Part shown: positions 1 through 6,250 of the stretch, piece by piece
Layout of the letters: the number at the start of each line of letters is the position of its first letter
Numbering within the stretch: the first letter of the stretch is position 1
NCBI GenBank assembly: GCA_946479185.1
Contig: CAMLFF010000067.1
Span: 1 to 11,725 of the forward strand
Direction of reading: 5' to 3'
Length of the DNA stretch: 11,725 nt
Source: an uncultured Sphingobium sp.
GTDB lineage: Bacteria; Pseudomonadota; Alphaproteobacteria; Sphingomonadales; Sphingomonadaceae
Translations under genes and position numbers: made by a program
The notes under the pieces: model-generated
What the model was told of the DNA's origin: nothing
Databases searched by the model: none
The model's input: the letters and a program-made list of their open reading frames with translations, nothing else

Positions 1-63
1 TGCCTTCGCCAGAATCCGGGCTGGGAAGCGACGCGCGGCGGTTTGAGGCAGGACAAGTTATGA
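1..63 (+). other. Possible 3' end of an upstream gene (undecided frame)
   Basis: The 59 bases before the permease hold no start of their own. Two open frames enter from the left edge. One ends at the TGA of 61-63, giving an ATGA overlap with the permease start and a tail ending GGLRQDKL. The other ends at the TGA of 44-46 with a basic tail (RIRAGKRRAAV), followed by the permease ribosome binding site. Either could be the end of an upstream gene. The fragment is too short to name a product, and it may also be non-coding. Confidence 0.25.
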
Positions 64-1262
64 CAGAGCAGGAAGTGGGCGCGCCTAAAACCGCTCGCGC
101 CGAGTTTGCGCGCGGTTGGTCGATCGTGCTGACGGCGGCATTCGGTGTGGGCCTCGGTGTGTCTGGCCTGCTTACCTATAATTCGGGCCTGTTCGCGCCC
201 GCGCTGGCGCAGGAAATCGGGCTCACTCGCACCACCTTTGGCGCGGTTTTCTTCGGCTCGACGATTTGCATGGCGCTGGCGATGCCCATCGTGGGCCTGC
301 TCGTCGACAGGTTCGGCCCCAAATATATGGCAGCGCTTGGCTCGCTGATGCTGTCCTTGGGCTTTCTTGCGCTCTCGCAGGTGCAGTCCGTGCTCGCCTA
401 CGCCGCTGTGATGCTGCTCATCGGCTTGCTGACCGGTTCCTCAACGCCGGTGCCCTATACCCGCGCTGTTTCTGCGGCCTTCAATCGCGCCCGTGGACTG
501 GGGCTGGGCTTCACCCAGGTTGGCATTGGTCTGGCAGCCGCGCTGGTGCCGCCATTGATCGCGCTGCTTATTGCACAGCAGGGCTGGCGTGCGGGCTTCC
601 TCGCGCTGGCGGCGTTGGCGGCGGTCGGCATGCTGCCAGCCTTGCTCGGCCTGCCCGGCAAATCCACAGCAACCGGCGCTGCGGCGAGCGATGGCTACCC
701 AGCGGTGCGCCGCTCGCGCCTCTATCGCCTGCAATTCGCTGCTTTTTGCGCGATGGCCTTCGCCTTTGCAGGTTTGCTGCCGCACTTCGTTCCTATGCTA
801 GTGGAATCGGGCATCTCGATCCAGCGGGCAGGGGCGCTGGCCGGGTTGATCGGCGCGTCCGTCATCGTCACGCGCATCATCGTGGGTTGGCTATCGGATC
901 ATATGGAGCCAGCATGGCTTGGCGCTGCAAGCTGCATGATTTGCGCCGCCGGGTGCATCACGCTCGCGCTCGGCGGGCCTGCGATGGCGCCGGTCGCTGC
1001 CATTGCGCTGGGCGCGGCAATGGGCGCTGAGGCCGACCTGATCGGTATTCTCACGGCACGCAATTTCTCGATCACCGCCTATAGCAGGGCCTATGCCGCG
1101 CAATATGGCGGGTTCAGCGTGGCGGCAGGGACAAGCCCATTATGGATGGGCAAGCTGGCGGATTTGACCGGTGGATATCAGGCAGCATTGATTTGCGCCG
1201 CTGTGCTGCTGGTTGTCCCGGCAACGCTCTTCTTGTTGATGCCGCGTTTCAGAACGGCCTGA
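60..1262 (+). CDS. MFS permease (OFA / monocarboxylate-transporter-like)
   Basis: This is a 400-residue inner-membrane transporter with about twelve hydrophobic segments, the usual length for the major facilitator superfamily. The loop between helices 2 and 3 carries a classical motif A, GLLVDRFGPK, at residues 79-88. A hydrophilic break around residues 200-220 separates the two six-helix halves. The general look (YTRAVSAAFNRARGLGLG in helix 4-5, short termini) resembles the oxalate/formate antiporter and monocarboxylate branch, but the substrate cannot be read. The start is supported by AGGA six bases upstream. The gene converges on the TonB-dependent receptor gene and may belong to an operon entering from the left. 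I infer that it imports the substrate, or a product made in the periplasm by the neighbouring exported enzymes. The superfamily is secure; the substrate is unknown. Confidence 0.9.
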   Translation: MTEQEVGAPKTARAEFARGWSIVLTAAFGVGLGVSGLLTYNSGLFAPALAQEIGLTRTTFGAVFFGSTICMALAMPIVGLLVDRFGPKYMAALGSLMLSLGFLALSQVQSVLAYAAVMLLIGLLTGSSTPVPYTRAVSAAFNRARGLGLGFTQVGIGLAAALVPPLIALLIAQQGWRAGFLALAALAAVGMLPALLGLPGKSTATGAAASDGYPAVRRSRLYRLQFAAFCAMAFAFAGLLPHFVPMLVESGISIQRAGALAGLIGASVIVTRIIVGWLSDHMEPAWLGAASCMICAAGCITLALGGPAMAPVAAIALGAAMGAEADLIGILTARNFSITAYSRAYAAQYGGFSVAAGTSPLWMGKLADLTGGYQAALICAAVLLVVPATLFLLMPRFRTA

Positions 1263-1264
1263 CC

Positions 1265-1309
1265 GGGACGGCATGCGCCGCCCCGATCGGTTGCCGGACT
1301 CGGCCTTTT
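1265..1309. terminator. Possible bidirectional terminator between convergent genes
   Basis: The 45-base gap between the permease and the receptor holds two dyads. The first is an 8-position stem at 1265-1272 / 1277-1284 with an ATGC loop and one A-C mismatch. The second is a short GCCG/CGGC stem at 1293-1296 / 1301-1304 followed by CTTTTA, which would serve the + strand. A perfect CCGATCGG palindrome lies between them at 1283-1290. Position and pairing fit a terminator for convergent transcripts. The stem by the T run is only four base pairs, so the call is weak. Confidence 0.3.
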
Positions 1310-3503
1310 AGAAGTTCACACCCACGCGAACGCCATATTCACGCGGCGTTCCGTAGAATTCGTTGATGCCGAACTGACCCGAGACATATTCCTTGTCGGT
1401 CAGGTTCCGGCCATAGGCCTCGACGCGCCACTCACCGGCTCGCAAGGTGATCAAGGCTGAGAGGAGACCCCGGCTCGGCAGGCGATCGCTGATTGGCGAG
1501 AAGCCGAGATAAGTGAATTGCGCGCCCGTATAGGAGAAGTTCACACGCGGCGTGAGCGTCATGTCGCCACCAAGATCAAACCGGTAATCCGCGCCAATAT
1601 TGTAGGTCCATTTGGGCGCAAACAGATTGGGCCTGGTTCCGGTCGTCTGGATGAAGGGATTATAATCGAAGCAGAAGGGCGGTGCTGAGTCGGTGCCGAC
1701 TGGGCATTGCGGCCCCAACGTGCCCGTTGGCAGGCCGTTCCGCGCATTGACGAAGGTCACGCTGGCCAGTTCTGAATCGATATAAGCCGCGCTCGCATCA
1801 AAGCCGAAGTTGCCAAGCTTTGCCTGAATCTGCGCTTCAATGCCCTTGATCTTGGCGGATGAGATATTGTCCACGCCGGAAAAGCCCGTGCTGGGTTCCG
1901 TAATATTGGCGTGGAAGCCCTTATAATCATTATAAAAAGCGTTGAGCTGGGTGCGGATGCGATTGTTCAGGAAGCTTGATTTCCACCCCAGCTCATAGCT
2001 CATCACCGTCTCTGGATCGAACTCGGACGTTGTGGAGTTGAAGCCGCCTGGCTTGTAGCCGCGCGCAACCAGCGCATAGACGAGATTATCCTCATTCGGC
2101 TTCCAGTTGATCGCTGCTTTACCGGTGAAGCGAGCATCTTTGTGGGAGCCAGCTAAAGGCGCGACAATGGCGCCCTCCGGTGGAAAGCCAGGAATGCCCC
2201 GCCCAATGGTGACGCTACCGGTTCCAGTGGCCTTGTAGGTCGAGTAGCGGCCGCCGAGCTGAACTTCCAACTGCTCGGAAAGCTGATAATTGCCCTGCGC
2301 GAAGAAGCCCGTGGTGGTGCGCTCATTGTCCGGGGTTATGTCCGTCGGGAAACCACCCTGATCCTCATAGATGCGGACCTTGATGTTATTGCGCTGGAAA
2401 TAGGCGCCCAAAATCCAGTCGAACGCGCCATCCGTGGGCGAGATGATGTTGATTTCCTGGCTATATTGCCGCTCGCCCGCAAAATAATCCTGGCTGATGT
2501 CACCGCCCGCAGTCAGCGGGGCTTGCGACGCATCAACGTCATAGAGATTTTTGATGCGCTTATTCTGGTAGCCGGAGAGCGAGCGGATCGTGATCCCGTT
2601 TGCCAGTTCCTGCCGCAGTTCCAGGCTGGCCATGAAGGCGAGATCGCGATTGCCGGTTTCCTCGTCAAAGCTAAGCGTCCGGATGTCGCCGACGCGGAAG
2701 GGCGCAAAGGTTGTGCCGGGGATTGGCCGATAGGCATAGCCGCCGGTGTCCCGATCGTTAAACTGCACCTTTGCGATCGCCTGGAAGCTGCCGGGCTGCC
2801 AAAGCGCTGTGATGCGACCGCCAAATTCCTCAAGCTTGCCCGCATCATTATCGAACGGGCCAACATCATTATAATAGCTGTCGTTGCGGCGATAAAAGCC
2901 CGCGGCGCGCAAGCCAAAGTCGGCAGAAACCGGCAGGTTCAACGCCGCTTCCGTAGCGACCGTGTTGAAGTTGCCATAGGAGAGGTCGGCATAGCCACCC
3001 AGGCCAGCATTCAGATCCGGGTTGCGCGAATTGATGAAGATCGCGCCGCCGGTCGAGTTGCTGCCGACGAGCGTGCCTTGCGGACCGCGCAGCACTTCCA
3101 CGCTGGCAAGATCGTAAAAGCTGTTGGCCTGCACGATGGGCGGCTGGAACAGACCATCGACATAGGTCGCGACGCCCGCAGTCACATTGGGCGAGTCACT
3201 GGCAAGGCCGATGCCGCGAATGTTGACCGTCTGCACGATGCCGCCATTGCTGATCGTGAGGGCAGGGGCGGCGGTCTGCAAATCAGCCAGGTTGGTCACA
3301 GAATTCTTCGCGAGCGCCGCACTATCGAGCGCGGTGGCGGATATCGCGACATTCTGCAGGCGCTCGGTGCGCCGCTGGGCGGTGACGACGATGTCGGCCA
3401 GCCCTTCCTCGGCTTGCGCTCCGGCCACATCCTGCGCGGCAGCAGGTGTGGCAAGGCCGTAAACAAGCGCGCCCAAAGACACCGCTTTCAGAAATCCCCT
3501 CAT
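1308..3503 (-). CDS. TonB-dependent outer-membrane receptor
   Basis: The 731-residue protein is an outer-membrane gated channel that imports a substrate using TonB energy. It has a Sec signal peptide with likely cleavage after AAA (residue 23), a TonB-box/plug beginning ADIVVTAQRR at residues 36-45, a plug domain containing NIRGIGL, then a long beta-barrel rich in aromatic strands and ending in phenylalanine (GVRVGVNF), as expected for BAM-inserted proteins. Length is typical. The open frame extends to 3566, but that would overlap the hydrolase gene and bury the signal peptide. ATG 3503 has AGGGAG seven bases upstream; ATG 3509 is only one base from it. It lies 41 bases after the hydrolase gene and is probably co-transcribed with it. 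Sphingomonad receptors of this type mostly serve carbon-source uptake rather than iron, which fits the cluster; the ligand is unknown. Confidence 0.93.
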   Translation of the reverse strand: MRGFLKAVSLGALVYGLATPAAAQDVAGAQAEEGLADIVVTAQRRTERLQNVAISATALDSAALAKNSVTNLADLQTAAPALTISNGGIVQTVNIRGIGLASDSPNVTAGVATYVDGLFQPPIVQANSFYDLASVEVLRGPQGTLVGSNSTGGAIFINSRNPDLNAGLGGYADLSYGNFNTVATEAALNLPVSADFGLRAAGFYRRNDSYYNDVGPFDNDAGKLEEFGGRITALWQPGSFQAIAKVQFNDRDTGGYAYRPIPGTTFAPFRVGDIRTLSFDEETGNRDLAFMASLELRQELANGITIRSLSGYQNKRIKNLYDVDASQAPLTAGGDISQDYFAGERQYSQEINIISPTDGAFDWILGAYFQRNNIKVRIYEDQGGFPTDITPDNERTTTGFFAQGNYQLSEQLEVQLGGRYSTYKATGTGSVTIGRGIPGFPPEGAIVAPLAGSHKDARFTGKAAINWKPNEDNLVYALVARGYKPGGFNSTTSEFDPETVMSYELGWKSSFLNNRIRTQLNAFYNDYKGFHANITEPSTGFSGVDNISSAKIKGIEAQIQAKLGNFGFDASAAYIDSELASVTFVNARNGLPTGTLGPQCPVGTDSAPPFCFDYNPFIQTTGTRPNLFAPKWTYNIGADYRFDLGGDMTLTPRVNFSYTGAQFTYLGFSPISDRLPSRGLLSALITLRAGEWRVEAYGRNLTDKEYVSGQFGINEFYGTPREYGVRVGVNF

Positions 3504-3510
3504 TCTCATT

Positions 3511-3516
3511 CTCCCT
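3511..3516 (-). promoter_or_regulatory. Ribosome binding site deciding the receptor start
   Basis: On the minus strand AGGGAG stands seven bases before ATG 3503 and one base before ATG 3509. This favours 3503 and leaves the N-terminus as MRGFLKAV, directly a signal peptide. Confidence 0.65.
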
Positions 3517-3544
3517 GATATTTTATGGTTGTCGTTTATGATTT

Positions 3545-4774
3545 TCAGCGTGGCTTCCAGGCGCATGCGGCCGCCAGAAAAGCCGATGTCTCAGCGGATT
3601 CGCGATCACCGGGGCCGGGCGGGAAGTAGCTGAGCTTAACCACCACGGTGCGCGTCAGCGGATCGACGAAGACATATTGCCCCTGCAGTCCGATGGCCGA
3701 ATAAGCAGGCGCATTGGGCATCGTCCACCACTGGAAACCATAGCCGCCGGATGCGTCTTCCGTCGCTGCAGGCGCCGTGGACGTCTCGACCCAATCGCGC
3801 GAAACGATCTGATGGCCATTGGCGGTGCCCTTGTTCATCATCATCAGGCCAAAGCGCGCCCAATCGCGCAGTGTTGCGTTGAACCCGGCGCCGCTAAACT
3901 CGCGGCCTACGCCCGGCGCACCATCCATGATGTAGAAGGCATCGGACTCAGTCCCGAGCGGCTCCCAGAGCGTTTGCGCCGTGTAAGCGGCGACGCTGGT
4001 GCCAGTGACCCGCTCGATGAGCCAGCCCAGCACGGCGGTATCCAGCGTCTTATACTGGAAGACCTTGCCCGGCTCATGAAGGCGTTTGATCGTGCGCGCG
4101 GCATCGGCAAAGCGCGCGACATTCTTCACCAGCGCATTGATATGGTTCGTTGCTGCTGTGCCGGGATTGGCGAAGTCGTAGCGCTCCTCATAGTCCACGC
4201 CCGAGCGCATCTGGAGGATGTGGCGAACCGAGGTGCCATCATAGCCGCCGCCCTTGAGCTCCGGCAGATAATTGGTGATCGGGTCGTCCAGCGATTTGAT
4301 CCGCCCCTCTTCCAGCGCGCGACCGACAAGCACGGAGGTGACTGACTTGGTCATCGACCAGCCCATGAAGCGGGTACGATCATTGCTGTTGTTGCGATAA
4401 ATTTCGCTGACGATCTTGCCGTCCTTCATCACCAGCAGGGCATTGGTGTAGGTGCGCTCAAGGAACTGCTGCGCCGAATAGCTCTTTCCCTCGAAGTCAT
4501 AATTGAAATCGAGCGCATGATCGGCGCGGGGCAGCACCGCAACGCTGCCTGCGCGCGCCACTGTGCGCGTGGTGAACAGCGTATCCATGCTGCGAAACGC
4601 GAGCGAACTGACATTGTTATCGAGCATATGCCAGCGCAGGGTTTGGATCGCGACGGGCACCTCCGATGGCGCACCGCTGACCAATTGCGGGGGCAAAACC
4701 TGCTGCGCGGATGCCGGGGCAGCGCTCATGGCAAGGCCAAAGGCCAGCGCGCATAGTCTAAATTGAACTGCCAT
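3545..4774 (-). CDS. Exported SxxK serine hydrolase (beta-lactamase / NylB-like superfamily)
   Basis: The 409-residue protein belongs to the penicillin-recognising serine hydrolases that include class C beta-lactamases, EstB-type esterases and 6-aminohexanoate-dimer hydrolase. Visible features are a signal peptide cut after ASA (residue 23), the nucleophile motif S140-M-T-K143 in GWSMTKS, and a Y241-K-T triad in the place of the usual Y-x-N/Y-S-x, followed by DTAVLGWLIERVTG. A C-terminal GLQGQYVFVDP (about 362-372) replaces the KTG strand, as in the esterase/amidase branch. The start at 4774 has GAGGTGAGG nine bases upstream; the longer frame to 4864 adds 30 basic residues before the signal peptide and begins inside a palindrome. 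It probably hydrolyses an ester or amide in the periplasm. It lies between regulator and receptor genes, which suggests its substrate comes through that receptor. It is unlikely to be a true beta-lactamase; the substrate is unknown. Confidence 0.85.
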   Translation of the reverse strand: MAVQFRLCALAFGLAMSAAPASAQQVLPPQLVSGAPSEVPVAIQTLRWHMLDNNVSSLAFRSMDTLFTTRTVARAGSVAVLPRADHALDFNYDFEGKSYSAQQFLERTYTNALLVMKDGKIVSEIYRNNSNDRTRFMGWSMTKSVTSVLVGRALEEGRIKSLDDPITNYLPELKGGGYDGTSVRHILQMRSGVDYEERYDFANPGTAATNHINALVKNVARFADAARTIKRLHEPGKVFQYKTLDTAVLGWLIERVTGTSVAAYTAQTLWEPLGTESDAFYIMDGAPGVGREFSGAGFNATLRDWARFGLMMMNKGTANGHQIVSRDWVETSTAPAATEDASGGYGFQWWTMPNAPAYSAIGLQGQYVFVDPLTRTVVVKLSYFPPGPGDRESAETSAFLAAACAWKPR

Positions 4775-4840
4775 TCTTCCAATCCTCACCTCGAATGAGC
4801 GAACTTTGAACGTCACTCTACAGCGGTGATGGTGGGGCAG

Positions 4841-4881
4841 GAGGCGCGCGGGCGCATCTCCCATATGGGATAGGGCGCCTC
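4841..4881. repeat. Nested inverted repeat between regulator and hydrolase genes
   Basis: A perfect 12-base palindrome TCCCATATGGGA (4859-4870) is enclosed by GAGGCGC (4841-4847) and GCGCCTC (4875-4881); an alternative outer arm is GGCGC at 4851-4855. It sits directly after the regulator stop codon and about 70 bases before the hydrolase start. It could be an operator or a processing/terminator hairpin. No U run follows on the minus strand, so a classical intrinsic terminator is unlikely. Confidence 0.5.
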
Positions 4882-6008
4882 TAGGCCTGCGTGAGCGAGG
4901 CTACAGCGGAACTGCAAAGCTTGCGCACAAGTTCCGCTTGCCGGCCCGATGCAGTTTTGGCCAGCACCTGCTTGAGCTGAATGCGCGCGGTGCCAAGCGA
5001 AATACCGCGCCGCTCGGCAAAATCGGCCAGCGTCTCGCCCGTTGCTATGGCCCCGGCAAGGCGCGCCTCGGCGGGGGTGAGGGAGAAGAGCGAGGCGACA
5101 TCGGCAGCATCGAAGTGCGGCACGTCGGCTGAGTGGGACAGGAAAAGCGCGATCTGGGCATCAGCGCGCCAGGCGCGATCAGTTTGAGCCGGATCGATAC
5201 GCGTAATGCGGATGTGAACGAGATCATCGGCATTGTCACCGAGCGCGAGCGTTGCGCTTGGCTGATCCCCACGCGCCACCGCGGCTGCGAGGGTCCGCAA
5301 TCGGCCGCTTGCCGCCGGGCTGCCGCACCATAATTGGCCATGGGCAAGGCTCAGCGTAGTGGATGTCTCGATCATCTTGCCTGCCGCGCGGTTATACCAG
5401 TCCACGTCGAGATCGGCACCGCATAGGATGAGGCCGGTGCGCACCTTGTCGAGCACCGCCTCAAAATTGTTGCTGCGCCTTTCCAGCTCAGAAAATCCGC
5501 GATTGAGTTGAACACTCTGCTTGAGGTGCGGCAGCAGTATGTTGAGGAACTGCTCTTCGCTCTGCTCAAGGTCTCGCCTATCATCCGTGTGGCGATGAAG
5601 CACCAGCGTGAAATGGCGCCTGTTGTTGATCGGAAACGTTGCCCAGATTGCATCGCCAAGATCGACCTGTCGCAAGCGTTGGCGCAGCACGCCGAGCATG
5701 GGGTTGGACGCACCAAACAGGCGCTGATCGCTGCTAATCTCGGTATCAACCCATGTGGTTGTGTGAAAGATCAGGCGAGGATTGTCTGGCTTGTTTACGC
5801 AGCTGTCATGAATCGCCGCCAGCGCGAGAGAGGAGGTGTCGCGGACGGTCCATTGAGCATGGCCGGTCTCAAGCTCGTCATCGAATATTTGCGCGACGGC
5901 GCTGCGCATCCCCATCACATTGCAGAGCTGGTCCAGCATCGGCGTCCAGCGCGCCTCACATTCCACCGACCCGTAAAGATCGAGCAGAAGGTGATGCGAT
6001 AGGTCCAT
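4881..6008 (-). CDS. LuxR-family transcriptional regulator with PAS-like sensor region
   Basis: The 375-residue protein ends in a LuxR-type helix-turn-helix at about residues 310-367: LTPAEARLA, then GETLADFAERRGIS, then the recognition segment GTARIQLKQVLAKT and RQAELVRKL. The long N-terminal part has no receiver domain. It shows an effector/PAS-like pattern in which a helical linker around residues 165-185 leads to a FEAVLDKVRTGLILCGADLDVDWYNRAA segment at about 182-208. This layout is common in sphingomonad one-component regulators that sense a small molecule. The start at 6008 is set by GAGAGGAGAGAG just upstream; the frame to 6056 adds sixteen charged residues without support. It is transcribed away from the flavoenzyme operon, so it is the natural candidate to control both arms through the palindromes in 6009-6250. 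Whether it activates or represses, and its ligand, cannot be told. Confidence 0.88.
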   Translation of the reverse strand: MDLSHHLLLDLYGSVECEARWTPMLDQLCNVMGMRSAVAQIFDDELETGHAQWTVRDTSSLALAAIHDSCVNKPDNPRLIFHTTTWVDTEISSDQRLFGASNPMLGVLRQRLRQVDLGDAIWATFPINNRRHFTLVLHRHTDDRRDLEQSEEQFLNILLPHLKQSVQLNRGFSELERRSNNFEAVLDKVRTGLILCGADLDVDWYNRAAGKMIETSTTLSLAHGQLWCGSPAASGRLRTLAAAVARGDQPSATLALGDNADDLVHIRITRIDPAQTDRAWRADAQIALFLSHSADVPHFDAADVASLFSLTPAEARLAGAIATGETLADFAERRGISLGTARIQLKQVLAKTASGRQAELVRKLCSSAVASLTQA

Positions 6009-6073
6009 CTCTCTCTCCTCTCGCGGCGATGCAGTTTCATCGTGCCGCAATTCCACCGTTGTAGCGCCTGATG

Positions 6074-6101
6074 ATTAAAGGTTTTGCCCGCGATTGGCCA
6101 A
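6074..6101 (-). promoter_or_regulatory. Candidate promoter of the regulator operon
   Basis: On the minus strand, TTGGCC (6096-6101) and TTTAAT (6074-6079) are separated by 16 bases. They match the sigma-70 boxes at 4 and 5 of 6 positions. Transcription would start near 6067, leaving a leader of about 60 bases before ATG 6008. The -35 box lies inside the ATTGGCCAAT palindrome. Confidence 0.4.
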
Positions 6102-6102
6102 T
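6093..6102. promoter_or_regulatory. Perfect palindrome over the regulator -35 box
   Basis: ATTGGCCAAT is a perfect 10-base palindrome coinciding with the candidate -35 element of the regulator. This is a natural place for autoregulation. No protein assignment can be made from sequence alone. Confidence 0.4.
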
Positions 6103-6108
6103 GTTTGT

Positions 6109-6122
6109 TTCACGTACGCGAA
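6109..6122. promoter_or_regulatory. Imperfect dyad centred on CGTACG
   Basis: TTCACGTACGCGAA reads as TTC-N-CGTACG-N-GAA, a 14-base dyad with one mismatched pair. It lies midway in the divergent region, a possible regulator-binding site. Confidence 0.3.
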
Positions 6123-6156
6123 CGGCGAATATATCGGTGGGCGGCGCGTTCACAGA

Positions 6157-6175
6157 TGTTGCCGCATACGCAACA
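6157..6175. promoter_or_regulatory. Inverted repeat TGTTGC-N7-GCAACA
   Basis: Two perfect 6-base arms (6157-6162 and 6170-6175) are separated by seven bases, so the arm centres lie about 13 bases apart. It stands about 20 bases upstream of the candidate -35 box of the + strand operon. This position suits an activator. Confidence 0.4.
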
Positions 6176-6194
6176 ACTGGAGGGGGCGTGGCCG

Positions 6195-6224
6195 TTGTAT
6201 TGAGGCGAGGGCTGTTTCTATAGG
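6195..6224 (+). promoter_or_regulatory. Candidate promoter of the flavoenzyme operon
   Basis: TTGTAT (6195-6200) and TATAGG (6219-6224), separated by 18 bases, match the sigma-70 boxes weakly (3 and 4 of 6). A start near 6231 would leave a leader of about 20 bases. The poor boxes would fit a promoter that needs an activator. Confidence 0.3.
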
Positions 6225-6237
6225 TTCTGGACAGAAC
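6224..6237. promoter_or_regulatory. Inverted repeat GTTCTG-GA-CAGAAC between -10 and start codon
   Basis: Two perfect 6-base arms separated by GA overlap the expected transcription start and end 13 bases before ATG 6251. The site could be a repressor operator or a small 5' hairpin next to the ribosome binding site CCGGAG. Confidence 0.45.
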
Positions 6238-6250
6238 ATCCGGAGCAATC

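Noticed and set aside
2466..3518. 350-codon open frame antisense to the receptor gene
   Set aside because: The sense strand encodes a full TonB-dependent receptor with signal peptide and barrel; the antisense product has no recognisable domain and is a GC-rich codon shadow.
3545..4774. Antibiotic-resistance beta-lactamase
   Set aside because: The SxxK is shared by many hydrolases. The KTG motif is replaced by GLQGQ and the second motif is YKT; together with the catabolic setting this argues for an esterase or amidase.
4775..4864. Longer start of the hydrolase at ATG 4864
   Set aside because: It adds 30 basic residues ahead of a clear signal peptide, lacks a ribosome binding site and starts inside the TCCCATATGGGA palindrome.
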